A stretch of DNA of 64,000 bases from Acidimicrobiaceae bacterium (GTDB lineage: Bacteria; Actinomycetota; Acidimicrobiia; Acidimicrobiales; Poriferisodalaceae): assembly GCA_026713105.1 (NCBI GenBank), contig JAPOPC010000018.1, forward strand, positions 124,001 through 188,000. Reading direction: 5' to 3'. The position numbers and the translations under genes are program-made. Numbering within the stretch: the stretch's first letter is position 1; each line of letters opens with the position of its first letter. Of this stretch, positions 34,422 to 42,457 are shown piece after piece. The notes under the pieces are model-generated. The model saw only the letters and a list, made by a program, of their open reading frames with translations, did not search any database and was not told where the DNA came from.

Positions 34422-35171
34422 GTGAGCAAGCTCTCGGTGACGGTCTTGGGTTGTTCGGGCAGCTACGCCGCGGCAGGCGAGTCCTGCAGCGGGTACCTGG
34501 TGCGCAGCGAGACGACGTCGTTGTGGGTCGACTGCGGCCCTGGCACCTTCGCCAACTTGCAATCCCACGTGCCGCTCGAGTCGGTCGACGCGATGCTCGT
34601 CAGCCATCACCACCCCGATCACTGTGCCGAGCTGCCCGTGGTCTACAACGCTGCGAAGTACTACATGGGCATGTCCCACATCCGGGTTCTCGCAACCGAG
34701 GGCGTGCGGGAGGTAACCGAGGCCTACGGCGACAGCTCTGATCTGTTCGGCTGGGAGATGGTGAAGGATTCGTCGGAGGCACGCGTCGGCGACATCGACG
34801 TGCTGTTCTCACGCACCGATCATCCGGTCGAGACACTGGCGATGCGCTTTGAGAGCAACGGCAAGTCCATCGTCTACACCTCCGACACCGGCCGGGGCTG
34901 GGCGCTGTCTGCCTTGAGTCGTGACGCAGGGCGGCCCTCCCCAGACCTCGTGGTGGGCGAGGGAACGCTGCTGCACGCAACCGACAATCCCGAGATTCCC
35001 CATGTCAGTGCCGCATGGCTAGCGGCGGATGCCAACGACGTAGGGGCACGGCAACTCGTCGTGACCCATGTACCGCCGGGATCGGACCCCCAGGATCACC
35101 TCACCGAGGCGGGCGAGGTGTTCGGCGGCGATGTGGCGGTCGCGAGCACCGGCGCAACCTTCTGGGCGTGA
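34422..35171 (+). CDS. Metallo-beta-lactamase-fold hydrolase, Rv1339-like
   Basis: This 249-residue protein has VSHHHPDHCAEL near residue 65, the zinc-binding HxHxDH motif of metallo-beta-lactamase phosphodiesterases. Further histidines occur at DHPVETLAMRF and THVPPGSDP. It is immediately upstream of rph, as is Rv1339 in M. tuberculosis, a cyclic-nucleotide phosphodiesterase. GTG 34422 gives a normal start at SKLSVTVLGCSGSY. A similar role in cyclic-nucleotide or RNA-end hydrolysis is inferred from synteny only. Confidence 0.82.
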   Translation: MSKLSVTVLGCSGSYAAAGESCSGYLVRSETTSLWVDCGPGTFANLQSHVPLESVDAMLVSHHHPDHCAELPVVYNAAKYYMGMSHIRVLATEGVREVTEAYGDSSDLFGWEMVKDSSEARVGDIDVLFSRTDHPVETLAMRFESNGKSIVYTSDTGRGWALSALSRDAGRPSPDLVVGEGTLLHATDNPEIPHVSAAWLAADANDVGARQLVVTHVPPGSDPQDHLTEAGEVFGGDVAVASTGATFWA

Positions 35172-35208
35172 ACGCCGAGCGTGTCGTGAGAACTGAGCCT
35201 GAGTCGTG

Positions 35209-35934
35209 ATGCGCGCCGACGGTCGGGAGCCCGGCGAGCTGCGCCCCGTCACGTTCGAACGCGACTTCACCGACCAAACGCCCGGATCGGTGCTGGTGTC
35301 CTTCGGTCGGACCCGGGTGCTGTGCACCGTGTCGATCGACGACGACGTGCCACGCTGGATGCGCGGCCGGGGGACTGGCTGGGTGACCGCCGAATATGCG
35401 ATGCTGCCCGGCTCGAGCGGCGAGCGTGTCGGCCGTGAGTCCAAGCGCGGCAAGCAGAAAGGGCGCACGCTCGAGATCGAGCGCCTGATCGGGCGGGCGC
35501 TGCGAGCGGTGTGCGACATGGCAGCGCTCGGCGAGCGCGAGGTCACCGTCGATTGCGATGTGTTGCAGGCCGATGGGGGGACGCGCACCGCATCGATCTG
35601 TGGCGGTTACGTGGCCCTCCACGATGCGTGCACCCGCCTGGTCGCCAACGGAGCCATCAACCAGCACCCGCTCATCGATGAGTGCGCCGCCATCTCGGTG
35701 GGGATCGTCGACGGCGAGGCTCGTCTCGATCTTCCCTACGAGGAGGATTCGCGGGCCGAAGTGGACATGAACGTCGTGATGACCGGGCAGGGGCGGTTCG
35801 TGGAGGTGCAGGGCACCGCCGAGGGCGAGCCCTTCGACGACTCCCAGCTCGCCGCGATGCTGGCGCTGGCCCGTTCGGGGATCGCCGAGATCGTCGATCT
35901 GCAGCGAGCAGCGCTGGCAACGCCACCGACGTGA
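35209..35934 (+). CDS. rph: Ribonuclease PH
   Basis: This 241-residue phosphorolytic 3'-5' exoribonuclease trims tRNA 3' ends. It is diagnostic in [39 protein letters not shown], then [48 protein letters not shown], and [20 protein letters not shown]. The ATG at 35209 is preferred to GTG 35206. It precedes rdgB by about 78 bp, the same order as in mycobacteria. All active-site arginines in [11 protein letters not shown] are present. Confidence 0.95.
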   Translation: MRADGREPGELRPVTFERDFTDQTPGSVLVSFGRTRVLCTVSIDDDVPRWMRGRGTGWVTAEYAMLPGSSGERVGRESKRGKQKGRTLEIERLIGRALRAVCDMAALGEREVTVDCDVLQADGGTRTASICGGYVALHDACTRLVANGAINQHPLIDECAAISVGIVDGEARLDLPYEEDSRAEVDMNVVMTGQGRFVEVQGTAEGEPFDDSQLAAMLALARSGIAEIVDLQRAALATPPT

Positions 35935-36012
35935 CCCGAGCGGCCCCGTTGCCGGCTGTGGCTGAGCACACCAGGTGTGCAAGCCCCCGATGGTCGCGGA
36001 GGTCGTGACGTC

Positions 36013-36594
36013 GTGCGGCTGGTGATGGCGTCGGCCAATCCGCACAAGGCAGCCGAGATCGCCGCGGTGTTGCGTGAGGCGATGCCATCGGTGGAGATAC
36101 TGCCGAGGCCGTCGCAATTGGGCGACGTGGCGGAGGACGGCGAGACCTTGGAAGAGAACGCGCTCATCAAAGCTCGGTTCGTGTTCGCCGCTGCCGGTGA
36201 GCCGTCCATTGCCGACGACACCGGGCTTGAGGTTGATGCGCTGGGCGGTGCGCCCGGCGTGCACAGCGCCCGCTACGCGGGACCCGAGGCGGATCCGGTT
36301 GCCAATCTGGCGAAGCTCATGGCCGCGTTGGAAGGGGTGCCGTATTCGGAGCGCCGAGCGCGTTTTCGGACCGTGGCGGCGGTTGTCCTGTGCGGCGGAA
36401 GCGAGGTGCTGGCCGATGGCGTCGTCGAGGGCACGATTGCGCTGTCGCAGCGGGGCGATGGCGGCTTCGGTTACGACCCCGTCTTTGTCCCCGACGAGGC
36501 AGCCCCGCTGACGTTTGCCGAGATGTCGGCGGATGCGAAGAACCACATCAGCCATCGCGGTCGCGCCTTGCGTGCCCTGGCAGCGCAGCTCTGA
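36013..36594 (+). CDS. rdgB: XTP/dITP diphosphatase (RdgB/HAM1 family)
   Basis: This 193-residue nucleotide-pool cleaner hydrolyses XTP and d[21 protein letters not shown] is the nucleotide-binding start. [27 protein letters not shown] holds the catalytic acidic residues. [16 protein letters not shown] and [13 protein letters not shown] complete the signature. GTG 36013 has GGAGG about ten bases upstream; an in-frame GTG at 35977 adds 12 non-conserved residues. It follows rph as in M. tuberculosis Rv1340-Rv1341. Confidence 0.93.
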   Translation: MRLVMASANPHKAAEIAAVLREAMPSVEILPRPSQLGDVAEDGETLEENALIKARFVFAAAGEPSIADDTGLEVDALGGAPGVHSARYAGPEADPVANLAKLMAALEGVPYSERRARFRTVAAVVLCGGSEVLADGVVEGTIALSQRGDGGFGYDPVFVPDEAAPLTFAEMSADAKNHISHRGRALRALAAQL

Positions 36595-36697
36595 ACTCGA
36601 CTGGGGCGACCTCGCGGACGCTGTTGAGGCGCCGCCGGAGGCGAGCGGCAGCGCGACTCCGGCTGGGCTCGATGGCCCCGTCGGTAACCTGCGCCCC

Positions 36698-37318
36698 ATG
36701 AGCGAACTTCCCTCCACACAGCGCCCGAGCCCGGCGTCTGAGCGTGCGTTCGAGTCCAGCAGTGTGACCGGGTGGACCCAGATTTCGAACCGGCTGCTGG
36801 ACGACCGCATCGTGTTCCTGGGCGATGAAGTGGATGACCAGTTGGCCAACGTCGTCTGTGCGCAGATGCTGTACCTAGAGGGTCAGGACCGGGGCCGCGA
36901 CATCTCGCTGTACATCAACAGCCCTGGTGGCTCGGTCACCGCCGGCATGGCCATCTACGACACGATGCAATTCGTCGCCTGCGACGTGGCCACGGTTTGC
37001 CTCGGGCTAGGCGCCTCGATGGGGCAGTTCCTGCTCACGGCGGGAGCACCGGGCAAGCGCTACTGCCTGCCGCACGCCCGGGTGATGATGCATCAGCCGT
37101 CTGGCGGAGTACGTGGCCAGGCATCTGACATCGCCATCCAGGCCGAGCAGATGGCCTACGTCAAGCGCCTGATGGCCGAGCGCACTGCGCTTCACAGCGG
37201 TCAGGACGTCGATCAGATCCTGCTCGACTCCGAGCGAGACCGCTGGTTCACTGCCGAGGAAGCCAAGGGCTACGGCTTGTGCGATCACGTGATCGTCAAG
37301 CGCGGGGAGATGATCTAG
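36698..37318 (+). CDS. clpP: ATP-dependent Clp protease proteolytic subunit
   Basis: This 206-residue serine protease core works with ClpX or ClpC. The active serine lies in [11 protein letters not shown] and the histidine in [11 protein letters not shown], and [10 protein letters not shown] forms the oxyanion strand. Normal ClpP often has GxAASMG; here GLGASMG keeps the serine. ATG 36698 starts the recognisable protein, while the upstream frame is non-coding. It is the last gene of the housekeeping run; candidate structured hairpins follow. A second clpP, usual in actinobacteria, is not in this window. Confidence 0.94.
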   Translation: MSELPSTQRPSPASERAFESSSVTGWTQISNRLLDDRIVFLGDEVDDQLANVVCAQMLYLEGQDRGRDISLYINSPGGSVTAGMAIYDTMQFVACDVATVCLGLGASMGQFLLTAGAPGKRYCLPHARVMMHQPSGGVRGQASDIAIQAEQMAYVKRLMAERTALHSGQDVDQILLDSERDRWFTAEEAKGYGLCDHVIVKRGEMI

Positions 37319-37383
37319 CCAGGCGCAGCAGTTCTCGTGCGCTTGGTTCAGCTCTTCGTGTATCGTCTGTGTCGAGGTCATCG

Positions 37384-37455
37384 GAGCACCAAGTGCTCGT
37401 CAAGATGGTCTGAGCCACGAGAGTGGCTTGCGAGAGCCCCCTTCATTGGGGGCTC
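37384..37455 (+). terminator. Three successive hairpins after clpP ending in a terminator-like stem
   Basis: GAGCAC-CAA-GTGCTC (37384-37398) is followed by AGCCAC-GAGA-GTGGCT (37413-37428, a GNRA-type tetraloop). The last is GAGCCCCC-TTCATT-GGGGGCTC (37434-37455), with GTGCTTTT nearby downstream. The last stem could terminate clpP and the convergent DUF3800 gene from both sides. The first two hairpins suggest a structured transcript, possibly a small RNA, but no promoter was identified. Confidence 0.5.
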
Positions 37456-38284
37456 ATCGTGCTTTTGGGGGATAGTCGCGAATGCCGAGCCGATGTGCAA
37501 AGCACGGGAGGCCGTCGGCATCGATGCCGCCAGGCCAGACGTGACCTGGGGTGTCCACGGTGGGCAGCAATTCGTTGTAGGCGTGCTCGCGTAGGTATGA
37601 GTCTGCTGGCCCGGTGCCGCGGTCGTTGAGCACCGCATGGTGTGCCGAGTGGGCGATGAAGTCGGTCATCTGTATCAGATGACTCTCGGAGCTGTCATAG
37701 CCCGTCGGATCTTCGAGCACGCGGCGAGAGTACGGGAGGGCTCGGTGAGCGGCTCGGGTCGATCGGCCTAGGTTTTCTGCTGTGCCGTCGTACCAGATGA
37801 TGGCGTGTGAGTCGTGGAACCCGCAGAACTCCTCGATAAACGCGACGAGCCGCGGATAGAGGCCTCCCGAACCCTCCGGAACCGGCGCGTACACGGTCAG
37901 GATTCGCAGTTCTGCAATCGACCTGATCGTCCTGAAGGCGGCGTTCGTGATCTGGTTTCGATCTCCTGGTTTGAGCGGAGGCAGCTCGCCCCGTCCTGCG
38001 TTCGAGTTGGTGCCGAGGTCCAGCGCATGCAACTCGGTGCTGGTCGGGACGTCAAATTGCCTTGCAACCCAGCGGCGGAACTTCTTCCAGACTTGCAATG
38101 TGTCGGCCCACACCGGCACGGGGATCGCCAGCGCGGTGAGGAGATCCTGGGTCTCATCGCCCGAGTCGTCGACGTAGACGAGGTAGGCCGTATTGGTCAG
38201 GCCGCCCGGTAGAGGGTTGTTTGGGTTCGTGTCGGGGGATGGTGGGCACACGGGCGGCGTCCTGGCATTCGGCGGGAAGATCAC
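37454..38284 (-). CDS. DUF3800 domain protein
   Basis: This protein of about 276 residues has the DUF3800 landmarks: AYLVYVDDSGDE near the start (two acidic residues after a strand) and SHLIQMTDFIAHSAHHAV late in the protein. The family resembles RNase H-like nucleases and is scattered in mobile and defence regions; its activity is unproven. The start is uncertain: GTG 38284 gives the longest form, and GTG 38251 has a better AGGA upstream. It sits convergent to clpP in an accessory insert between housekeeping genes. Confidence 0.7.
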   Translation of the reverse strand: MIFPPNARTPPVCPPSPDTNPNNPLPGGLTNTAYLVYVDDSGDETQDLLTALAIPVPVWADTLQVWKKFRRWVARQFDVPTSTELHALDLGTNSNAGRGELPPLKPGDRNQITNAAFRTIRSIAELRILTVYAPVPEGSGGLYPRLVAFIEEFCGFHDSHAIIWYDGTAENLGRSTRAAHRALPYSRRVLEDPTGYDSSESHLIQMTDFIAHSAHHAVLNDRGTGPADSYLREHAYNELLPTVDTPGHVWPGGIDADGLPCFAHRLGIRDYPPKAR

Positions 38285-38475
38285 TATGCCATGGAACGCT
38301 CTCAGCTGCTACGCTAGTTCTAGGGCCATCTATTACGTTAGCCTTAGGTCTCACTATGACGTTTTTGCTCCTGGCGCCGATTCACGTTTGAGCGACGGTT
38401 GACGGAACGTCGTACACATCACTGCGGCATGAGTGCTGGCCCGACCAAGGCAGGCGACGAAGAAGTCTGAGCGTG

Positions 38476-39321
38476 ATGAAGCTCCAACTCGATAATCCGC
38501 CTCCGAACCCCTATCTGTCGACGGATGATCAGCTGCGGCTGGAAGATGCGCAAACGGCAGGCTCCAACCTGGCGCGGCGGCTGAGCACTAGGAGTCGCGA
38601 CCTCCGCAACTGTCCGGTCCGTACTGAGTTCCTTCGACGTAGAAGCGAACGCGAGGCCGTGCCTCCGATGATGACCATGCTTGGGTCTGGCGGCGGCCGC
38701 GGCGGCGACGTGCGCCTCAAGCTGTATCTGTCGCTCCTTTGGGCAAGCCCCGGAGGGGAGCATGACACGGAATTCGTAGCAACTGACTGGGCCCGGCTGC
38801 TGGGACTCCCGCGGTACTCGACCAACGGCAAGCGGCGCGTTTACGAGGCTCTGAACTGGCTCACCGTTTACAGCTTTATCGAGAAGCAGAAACGGCCGGG
38901 CCTTCCTTCGACGGTCGTCATCCTGCATGAGTCCGGGTCAGGAGAGCCCTACAGCAAGCCGTCGTCGCATACTGCCAAGGGTGGAAAGCCGACGTACCGG
39001 CGGCTCCAATCAGCATGGTGGACAAATGCATGGCTGGCCGCATTGAGCGGACGCGCGCTGGCGTTCTGGCTCGTGCTCATGGACGAATCGAACAACGGCA
39101 CGAAGACGGAAGCCGTGTGGCTCTCGGAGAGCCAGACACTAAAGAAGTACGCAATCAGTCCGTACCTCAGGCAGCGTGCGATGAGGGAGCTGAGACACTT
39201 CGGCCTGATCACGACGCGCCGACAGCTCACCCGCGAAGCGTTTGGGGTGACCTCATCGAGGACCAGAATCAGTCTTCACCTCGACGCTCTAGACCAGCCG
39301 CCTCTTGCCCGTCTCGACTGA
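38476..39321 (+). CDS. Uncharacterised protein with winged-helix-like regions
   Basis: This 281-residue basic protein has segments that look like two winged-helix DNA-binding domains. The first is around 80-150 (LYLSLLWASPGG, then TDWARLLGLPRYSTNGKRRVYEALNWLTVYSFI). The second is around 190-260 (ALAFWLVLMDESNN, then ISPYLRQRAMRELRHFGLITTRRQL). Tandem winged helices occur in plasmid replication initiators and in some regulators, but no specific family was recognised. ATG 38476 follows an in-frame GTG at 38473 and lacks a strong ribosome-binding site. It is divergent from the DUF3800 gene. Confidence 0.55.
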   Translation: MKLQLDNPPPNPYLSTDDQLRLEDAQTAGSNLARRLSTRSRDLRNCPVRTEFLRRRSEREAVPPMMTMLGSGGGRGGDVRLKLYLSLLWASPGGEHDTEFVATDWARLLGLPRYSTNGKRRVYEALNWLTVYSFIEKQKRPGLPSTVVILHESGSGEPYSKPSSHTAKGGKPTYRRLQSAWWTNAWLAALSGRALAFWLVLMDESNNGTKTEAVWLSESQTLKKYAISPYLRQRAMRELRHFGLITTRRQLTREAFGVTSSRTRISLHLDALDQPPLARLD

Positions 39322-39511
39322 CGATTCCGCTGTTTCGCTTGGAGATTGGCGGCTCTGTGACCTTGCTGTTCCCTTGGCTTGATGGAGATCCAGACACGGG
39401 ACCGGTAGCTGGCTCGTCGCCTTCAGTGCTGGGCTGTGGTGTCGGAGGCCGGACCGCTTGGAGCGAACCGTCGGAGTCTCCATGGCGGCGCCAGCCCGCA
39501 CGGACACCGCA

Positions 39512-40000
39512 CTAACCAGGCGCAGCAGTGCAATGGCGGGTGACGTAGTCCACGACTCGCCGCGTGGCACCATCCTGAGCCTCGAGGAAGGGACGCTGCG
39601 CCGCGATCAACGCGGCCGCCCGGTCGAAGGTTTCCCGTGACGCTGTCTCGGCGACGGCATCGGAGAGCGCGGCGGTCAGGTCGGCCAGCAATGCCATGTC
39701 GGGTCGTATTTCCAACGGCGCGGCTGCTGCGGCGTCGGCGAATTGCCGCGCTGTGCGGTCCATTGCCTCACGTGTGGTGGTGTCGTCGTTCGGGTTGACC
39801 GTCAGGCTGAGCTGATCGACGACCAGCAGGTGAGCGAACTCCCCGCAGAACTCCTCGACCGAGGGTTCCCCGCTGTCGCGCCACAGCGTCAAACGCAGCG
39901 CATCCCCGCTGTCGCGCCACAGCGTCAAGCGCAGCGCAAGGGCGATCGCTACGACGGCGGCGGCGATGAGGAGCCAGCGCCGGCGAGCTGTCACGGCCAT
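39512..40000 (-). CDS. Small membrane-anchored protein with a duplicated 12-residue unit
   Basis: This 162-residue protein begins MAVTARRRWLLIAAAVVAIALA, one N-terminal membrane anchor. The unit LRLTLWRDSG follows twice in tandem, then a soluble helical domain (EEFCGEFAHLLVVDQLSLTV to the end) with two cysteines. No family was recognised. ATG 40000 (or GTG 40003) overlaps the rpe stop, so it is coupled to rpe. The repeat at the membrane exit is probably a recent 36-bp duplication. Confidence 0.65.
   Translation of the reverse strand: MAVTARRRWLLIAAAVVAIALALRLTLWRDSGDALRLTLWRDSGEPSVEEFCGEFAHLLVVDQLSLTVNPNDDTTTREAMDRTARQFADAAAAAPLEIRPDMALLADLTAALSDAVAETASRETFDRAAALIAAQRPFLEAQDGATRRVVDYVTRHCTAAPG
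39867..39938. repeat. Tandem 36-bp duplication inside the membrane-protein gene
   Basis: The units 39867-39902 and 39903-39938 share TCCCCGCTGTCGCGCCACAG and the rest of the 36 bases with a single visible mismatch. In the minus-strand protein they encode two copies of LRLTLWRDSG plus two variable residues. The length is a multiple of three, so the frame is kept. Confidence 0.85.
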
Positions 40001-40719
40001 CACGCTCGGGATGCATCCTCCGCACGGCAGCGCAGATCCGCGACACCGTGCGCGAGTCCCTCGGTGTAGCGGTACAGCGCGCTGCCCGACACGAGCACGT
40101 TGGCGCCTGCCGCCGCAGCTCCACTGATGGTCTCGGCCGAGATGCCGCCGTCCACCTCGATGTCGATGCCCGCGCCTGACGCCCCAGGCGAGCCGCTCTG
40201 GGAGATGAGCTGGCGCAGCGCAGCGATCTTGGGCTCCATCGTCGCGATGTAGGCCTGGCCGCCGAATCCCGGATTGACGGTCATGACCAGCACCATGTCG
40301 ACGAGGTCGAGCACGTGGGCCGCAGCGTCGATCGGTGTCGACGGATTGATGGCCACGGCCGGTTGCGCGCCAAGCTCGGCAATCCGGCCCAGTGTCCGAT
40401 GCAGGTGCGTCACCGACTCGGCATGAACGATCAGCATCTCGCAGCCGGCGTCAACGTAGGCGCCGAGCATCGGGTCGGGGTTCACGACCATGAGGTGGGC
40501 CTCGAACATCACGCTGGCATGGGGGCGGCAGGCCGCGATGACATCGGGGCCGAACGTCAGGTTCGGGACGAAGACGCCGTCCATGACGTCCCACTGGATC
40601 CGATCGACCCCGGCTTCAGCCAGTGCCGCGCACTCGTCGCCGAGGCGTGCAAAGTCAGCCGGCAGGACCGACGGAACGATCTCGATGGGCCGCGGCGCCG
40701 TCGTTAAGGACGTGTTCAC
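40000..40719 (-). CDS. rpe: Ribulose-phosphate 3-epimerase
   Basis: This 239-residue TIM-barrel enzyme of the pentose phosphate pathway interconverts ribulose 5-phosphate and xylulose 5-phosphate. Signatures are PSVLPADFARLGDE, WDVMDGVFVPNLTFGPDVI (metal-binding Asp), HLMVVNPD, MTVNPGFGGQAYI and IEVDGGISAETI. GTG 40719 is the start by homology; the upstream frame, which overlaps the thiolase gene end, is non-coding. PSVLPADF differs slightly from the common PSILSADF but keeps the catalytic serine position near the strand end as Pro-Ala. The downstream membrane-protein gene overlaps its stop. Confidence 0.93.
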   Translation of the reverse strand: MNTSLTTAPRPIEIVPSVLPADFARLGDECAALAEAGVDRIQWDVMDGVFVPNLTFGPDVIAACRPHASVMFEAHLMVVNPDPMLGAYVDAGCEMLIVHAESVTHLHRTLGRIAELGAQPAVAINPSTPIDAAAHVLDLVDMVLVMTVNPGFGGQAYIATMEPKIAALRQLISQSGSPGASGAGIDIEVDGGISAETISGAAAAGANVLVSGSALYRYTEGLAHGVADLRCRAEDASRA

Positions 40720-40790
40720 CCGGCCAGTGTTGCCGACGCGCCGCCGTGAGGCGCGGCAGTTACCTGGGGAATGTGCCCGAACGCAGCGGT

Positions 40791-42020
40791 TTAGTTCAGG
40801 CGTTCCACGATCATGGCCATGCCCTGACCGCCGCCGACGCACATCGACTCGAGCCCGAAGGTCTTGTCGCGGTCGGCCAGGCCGTTCAACAGCGTGGTCA
40901 TGATGCGTGCACCGGTCATGCCGAACGGGTGGCCCAGCGCAATGGCACCGCCGTGGAGATTCAGCTGATCGACGATGTCGATGCCCAGCTCGTCGGCCGA
41001 CGGGATCACCTGGGCGGCGAAGGCCTCGTTGATCTCGACCATGTCGATGTCGCTCATCGTCATGCCCGCCCGAGCCAGCGCCTTCTTGCAGGCCTCAATC
41101 GGGCCGAGGCCCATGATCTCGGGGTTCAACGCCGAGACCGCCGACGAGATGACGCGAGCCAGCGGGGTGATGCCCAGCTCTTCGGCACGCTTGCGGCTCA
41201 TCACCATCACGGCGGCAGCGCCGTCGTTCAGCGGGCACGCGTTTCCGGCTGTCACCCGGCCGTCGGGCCGGAACACGGGCTTCAGCTGTGAGACAGCGTC
41301 GTAGGTGACCCCTGCACGGGGCCCGTCGTCAGCGCTGACCACGCTGCCGTCAGGCAGCTCGAGCGGGGTGATGTCCATCTCGAAGAAGCCGCTGGCGATG
41401 GCGGCCTCGGCCTTGTTCTGGCTCATCACGCCGTACTCGTCCATGGCCTCGCGGCTCACGCCCTTGTGCTCGGCGACGTTCTCGGCCGTCTGGCCCATCG
41501 CGATGTACAGGTCGGGCAGTCCTGGCGCAGGAGCCCACTCGCCGTGACCGCCTTCGGCCCGCACCTTGGTGCGCTCGCCTGGTGCACGGAACTGCGGGTT
41601 GGTGGTGCCGGGCAGGCTGTCGGAGTTGCCCTTGTCGTAGCGGCTGACGCACTCGACGCCAGCGGCGATGAAGGCGTCGCCCTCACCGGCGCGGATCGCA
41701 TGAGCTGCCATGCGGATGGTCTGCAGCGACGAGGAGCAGTAGCGGTTGACGGTGGTGCCGGGCACCTCCTCGAGGCCGGCCAGGATGGCCGAGGCACGAG
41801 CGATGTTGAAGCCGGCCTCTCCGCCGGGCTGGCCGCACCCCAGCATGAGATCCTCGATCTCGTTGCGGGGAAGCTCGGGCACCTTGTCGAGCAGCTTGGT
41901 CACGATCTGCGCGGTCATGTCGTCGGGCCGCATCTCGGTCAGCGAGCCCTTGAATGCTCGTCCGATCGGGCTGCGGGCGGTGGCGACGATGACCGGATCG
42001 GTCGCGGCGTCAGTGCTCAT
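40791..42020 (-). CDS. Acetyl-CoA acetyltransferase (thiolase)
   Basis: This 409-residue thiolase has all active-site elements: nucleophilic Cys in TTVNRYCSSSLQTIRMAA, His in GGAIALGHPFGMTGARI, and the second Cys in SMCVGGGQGMA. It condenses or cleaves acyl-CoA in fatty-acid or aromatic catabolism. ATG 42020 is a standard start. The first active-site region reads NRYCSSS, where many have NRxCxSG, consistent with the FadA/FadI-like degradative branch. It is transcribed leftward, upstream of rpe but probably separate. Confidence 0.93.
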   Translation of the reverse strand: MSTDAATDPVIVATARSPIGRAFKGSLTEMRPDDMTAQIVTKLLDKVPELPRNEIEDLMLGCGQPGGEAGFNIARASAILAGLEEVPGTTVNRYCSSSLQTIRMAAHAIRAGEGDAFIAAGVECVSRYDKGNSDSLPGTTNPQFRAPGERTKVRAEGGHGEWAPAPGLPDLYIAMGQTAENVAEHKGVSREAMDEYGVMSQNKAEAAIASGFFEMDITPLELPDGSVVSADDGPRAGVTYDAVSQLKPVFRPDGRVTAGNACPLNDGAAAVMVMSRKRAEELGITPLARVISSAVSALNPEIMGLGPIEACKKALARAGMTMSDIDMVEINEAFAAQVIPSADELGIDIVDQLNLHGGAIALGHPFGMTGARIMTTLLNGLADRDKTFGLESMCVGGGQGMAMIVERLN

Positions 42021-42457
42021 GGGGGTGTCCCTTCTGCCGGCGCGCCGATCCCGTCTGGGGAGCCGGTCACGCTGTGTGTGCGAGCACAGAGACTACGTGA
42101 TTGCTAGGCACTTCGTCCGAGTAAAGCGCAGCTTCGCCAGCACCCGGAGTACCTACAGGTGATCGGCAACCGGATGGTTGGCGTGGCACGCCACAGCCGG
42201 GCACTCGTTCGTGGAACGCAAGCGCAAGCCAAGTAGCAGCCGCAGCCTCCGCTGCTACCGATCCGAGATTGCAAATCTGACATCGGGAGAGTTGCAATTC
42301 AGCTATCCTGAATATTGCAAAACTCACAATAAGACTATTGCAAACCTGCTACCGAAAGGCTTGCGGGCTGGGGCAGCAATGCCCTGCACGTATTGAACAC
42401 GACGGTTCACAGTCCAATAGCCGCTGGCGTCAGGTACTTACCCAAGGAGCAAGCTCC
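42021..42457. promoter_or_regulatory. Divergent gap between thiolase and DUF4143 ATPase, 437 bp
   Basis: Apart from the 23-bp repeats this region has no recognisable gene. It is markedly more A/T-rich around 42265-42350 than its surroundings, as expected for a regulatory site or acquired DNA. AAGGAG at 42444-42449 is the ribosome-binding site for the ATPase gene. Confidence 0.55.
42269..42360 (+). repeat. Four 23-bp direct repeats headed by TTGCAA (iteron/operator-like)
   Basis: TTGCAA begins at 42269, 42292, 42315 and 42338, exactly 23 bp apart each time. After TTGCAA the units also share C at unit position 9 and A at position 14, and mostly A-x-C-T-G in between (for example TTGCAAATCTGACAT and TTGCAAACCTGCTAC). 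Units lie about 100-190 bp upstream of the DUF4143 ATPase start on the same strand. The spacing and TTGCAA palindromes suggest repeated binding of a dimeric regulator or iteron-like initiator sites. Confidence 0.7.

Noticed and set aside
35101-36849. 582-codon minus-strand open frame opposite rph and rdgB
   Set aside because: It overlaps three well-supported genes and reads as low-complexity shadow sequence.
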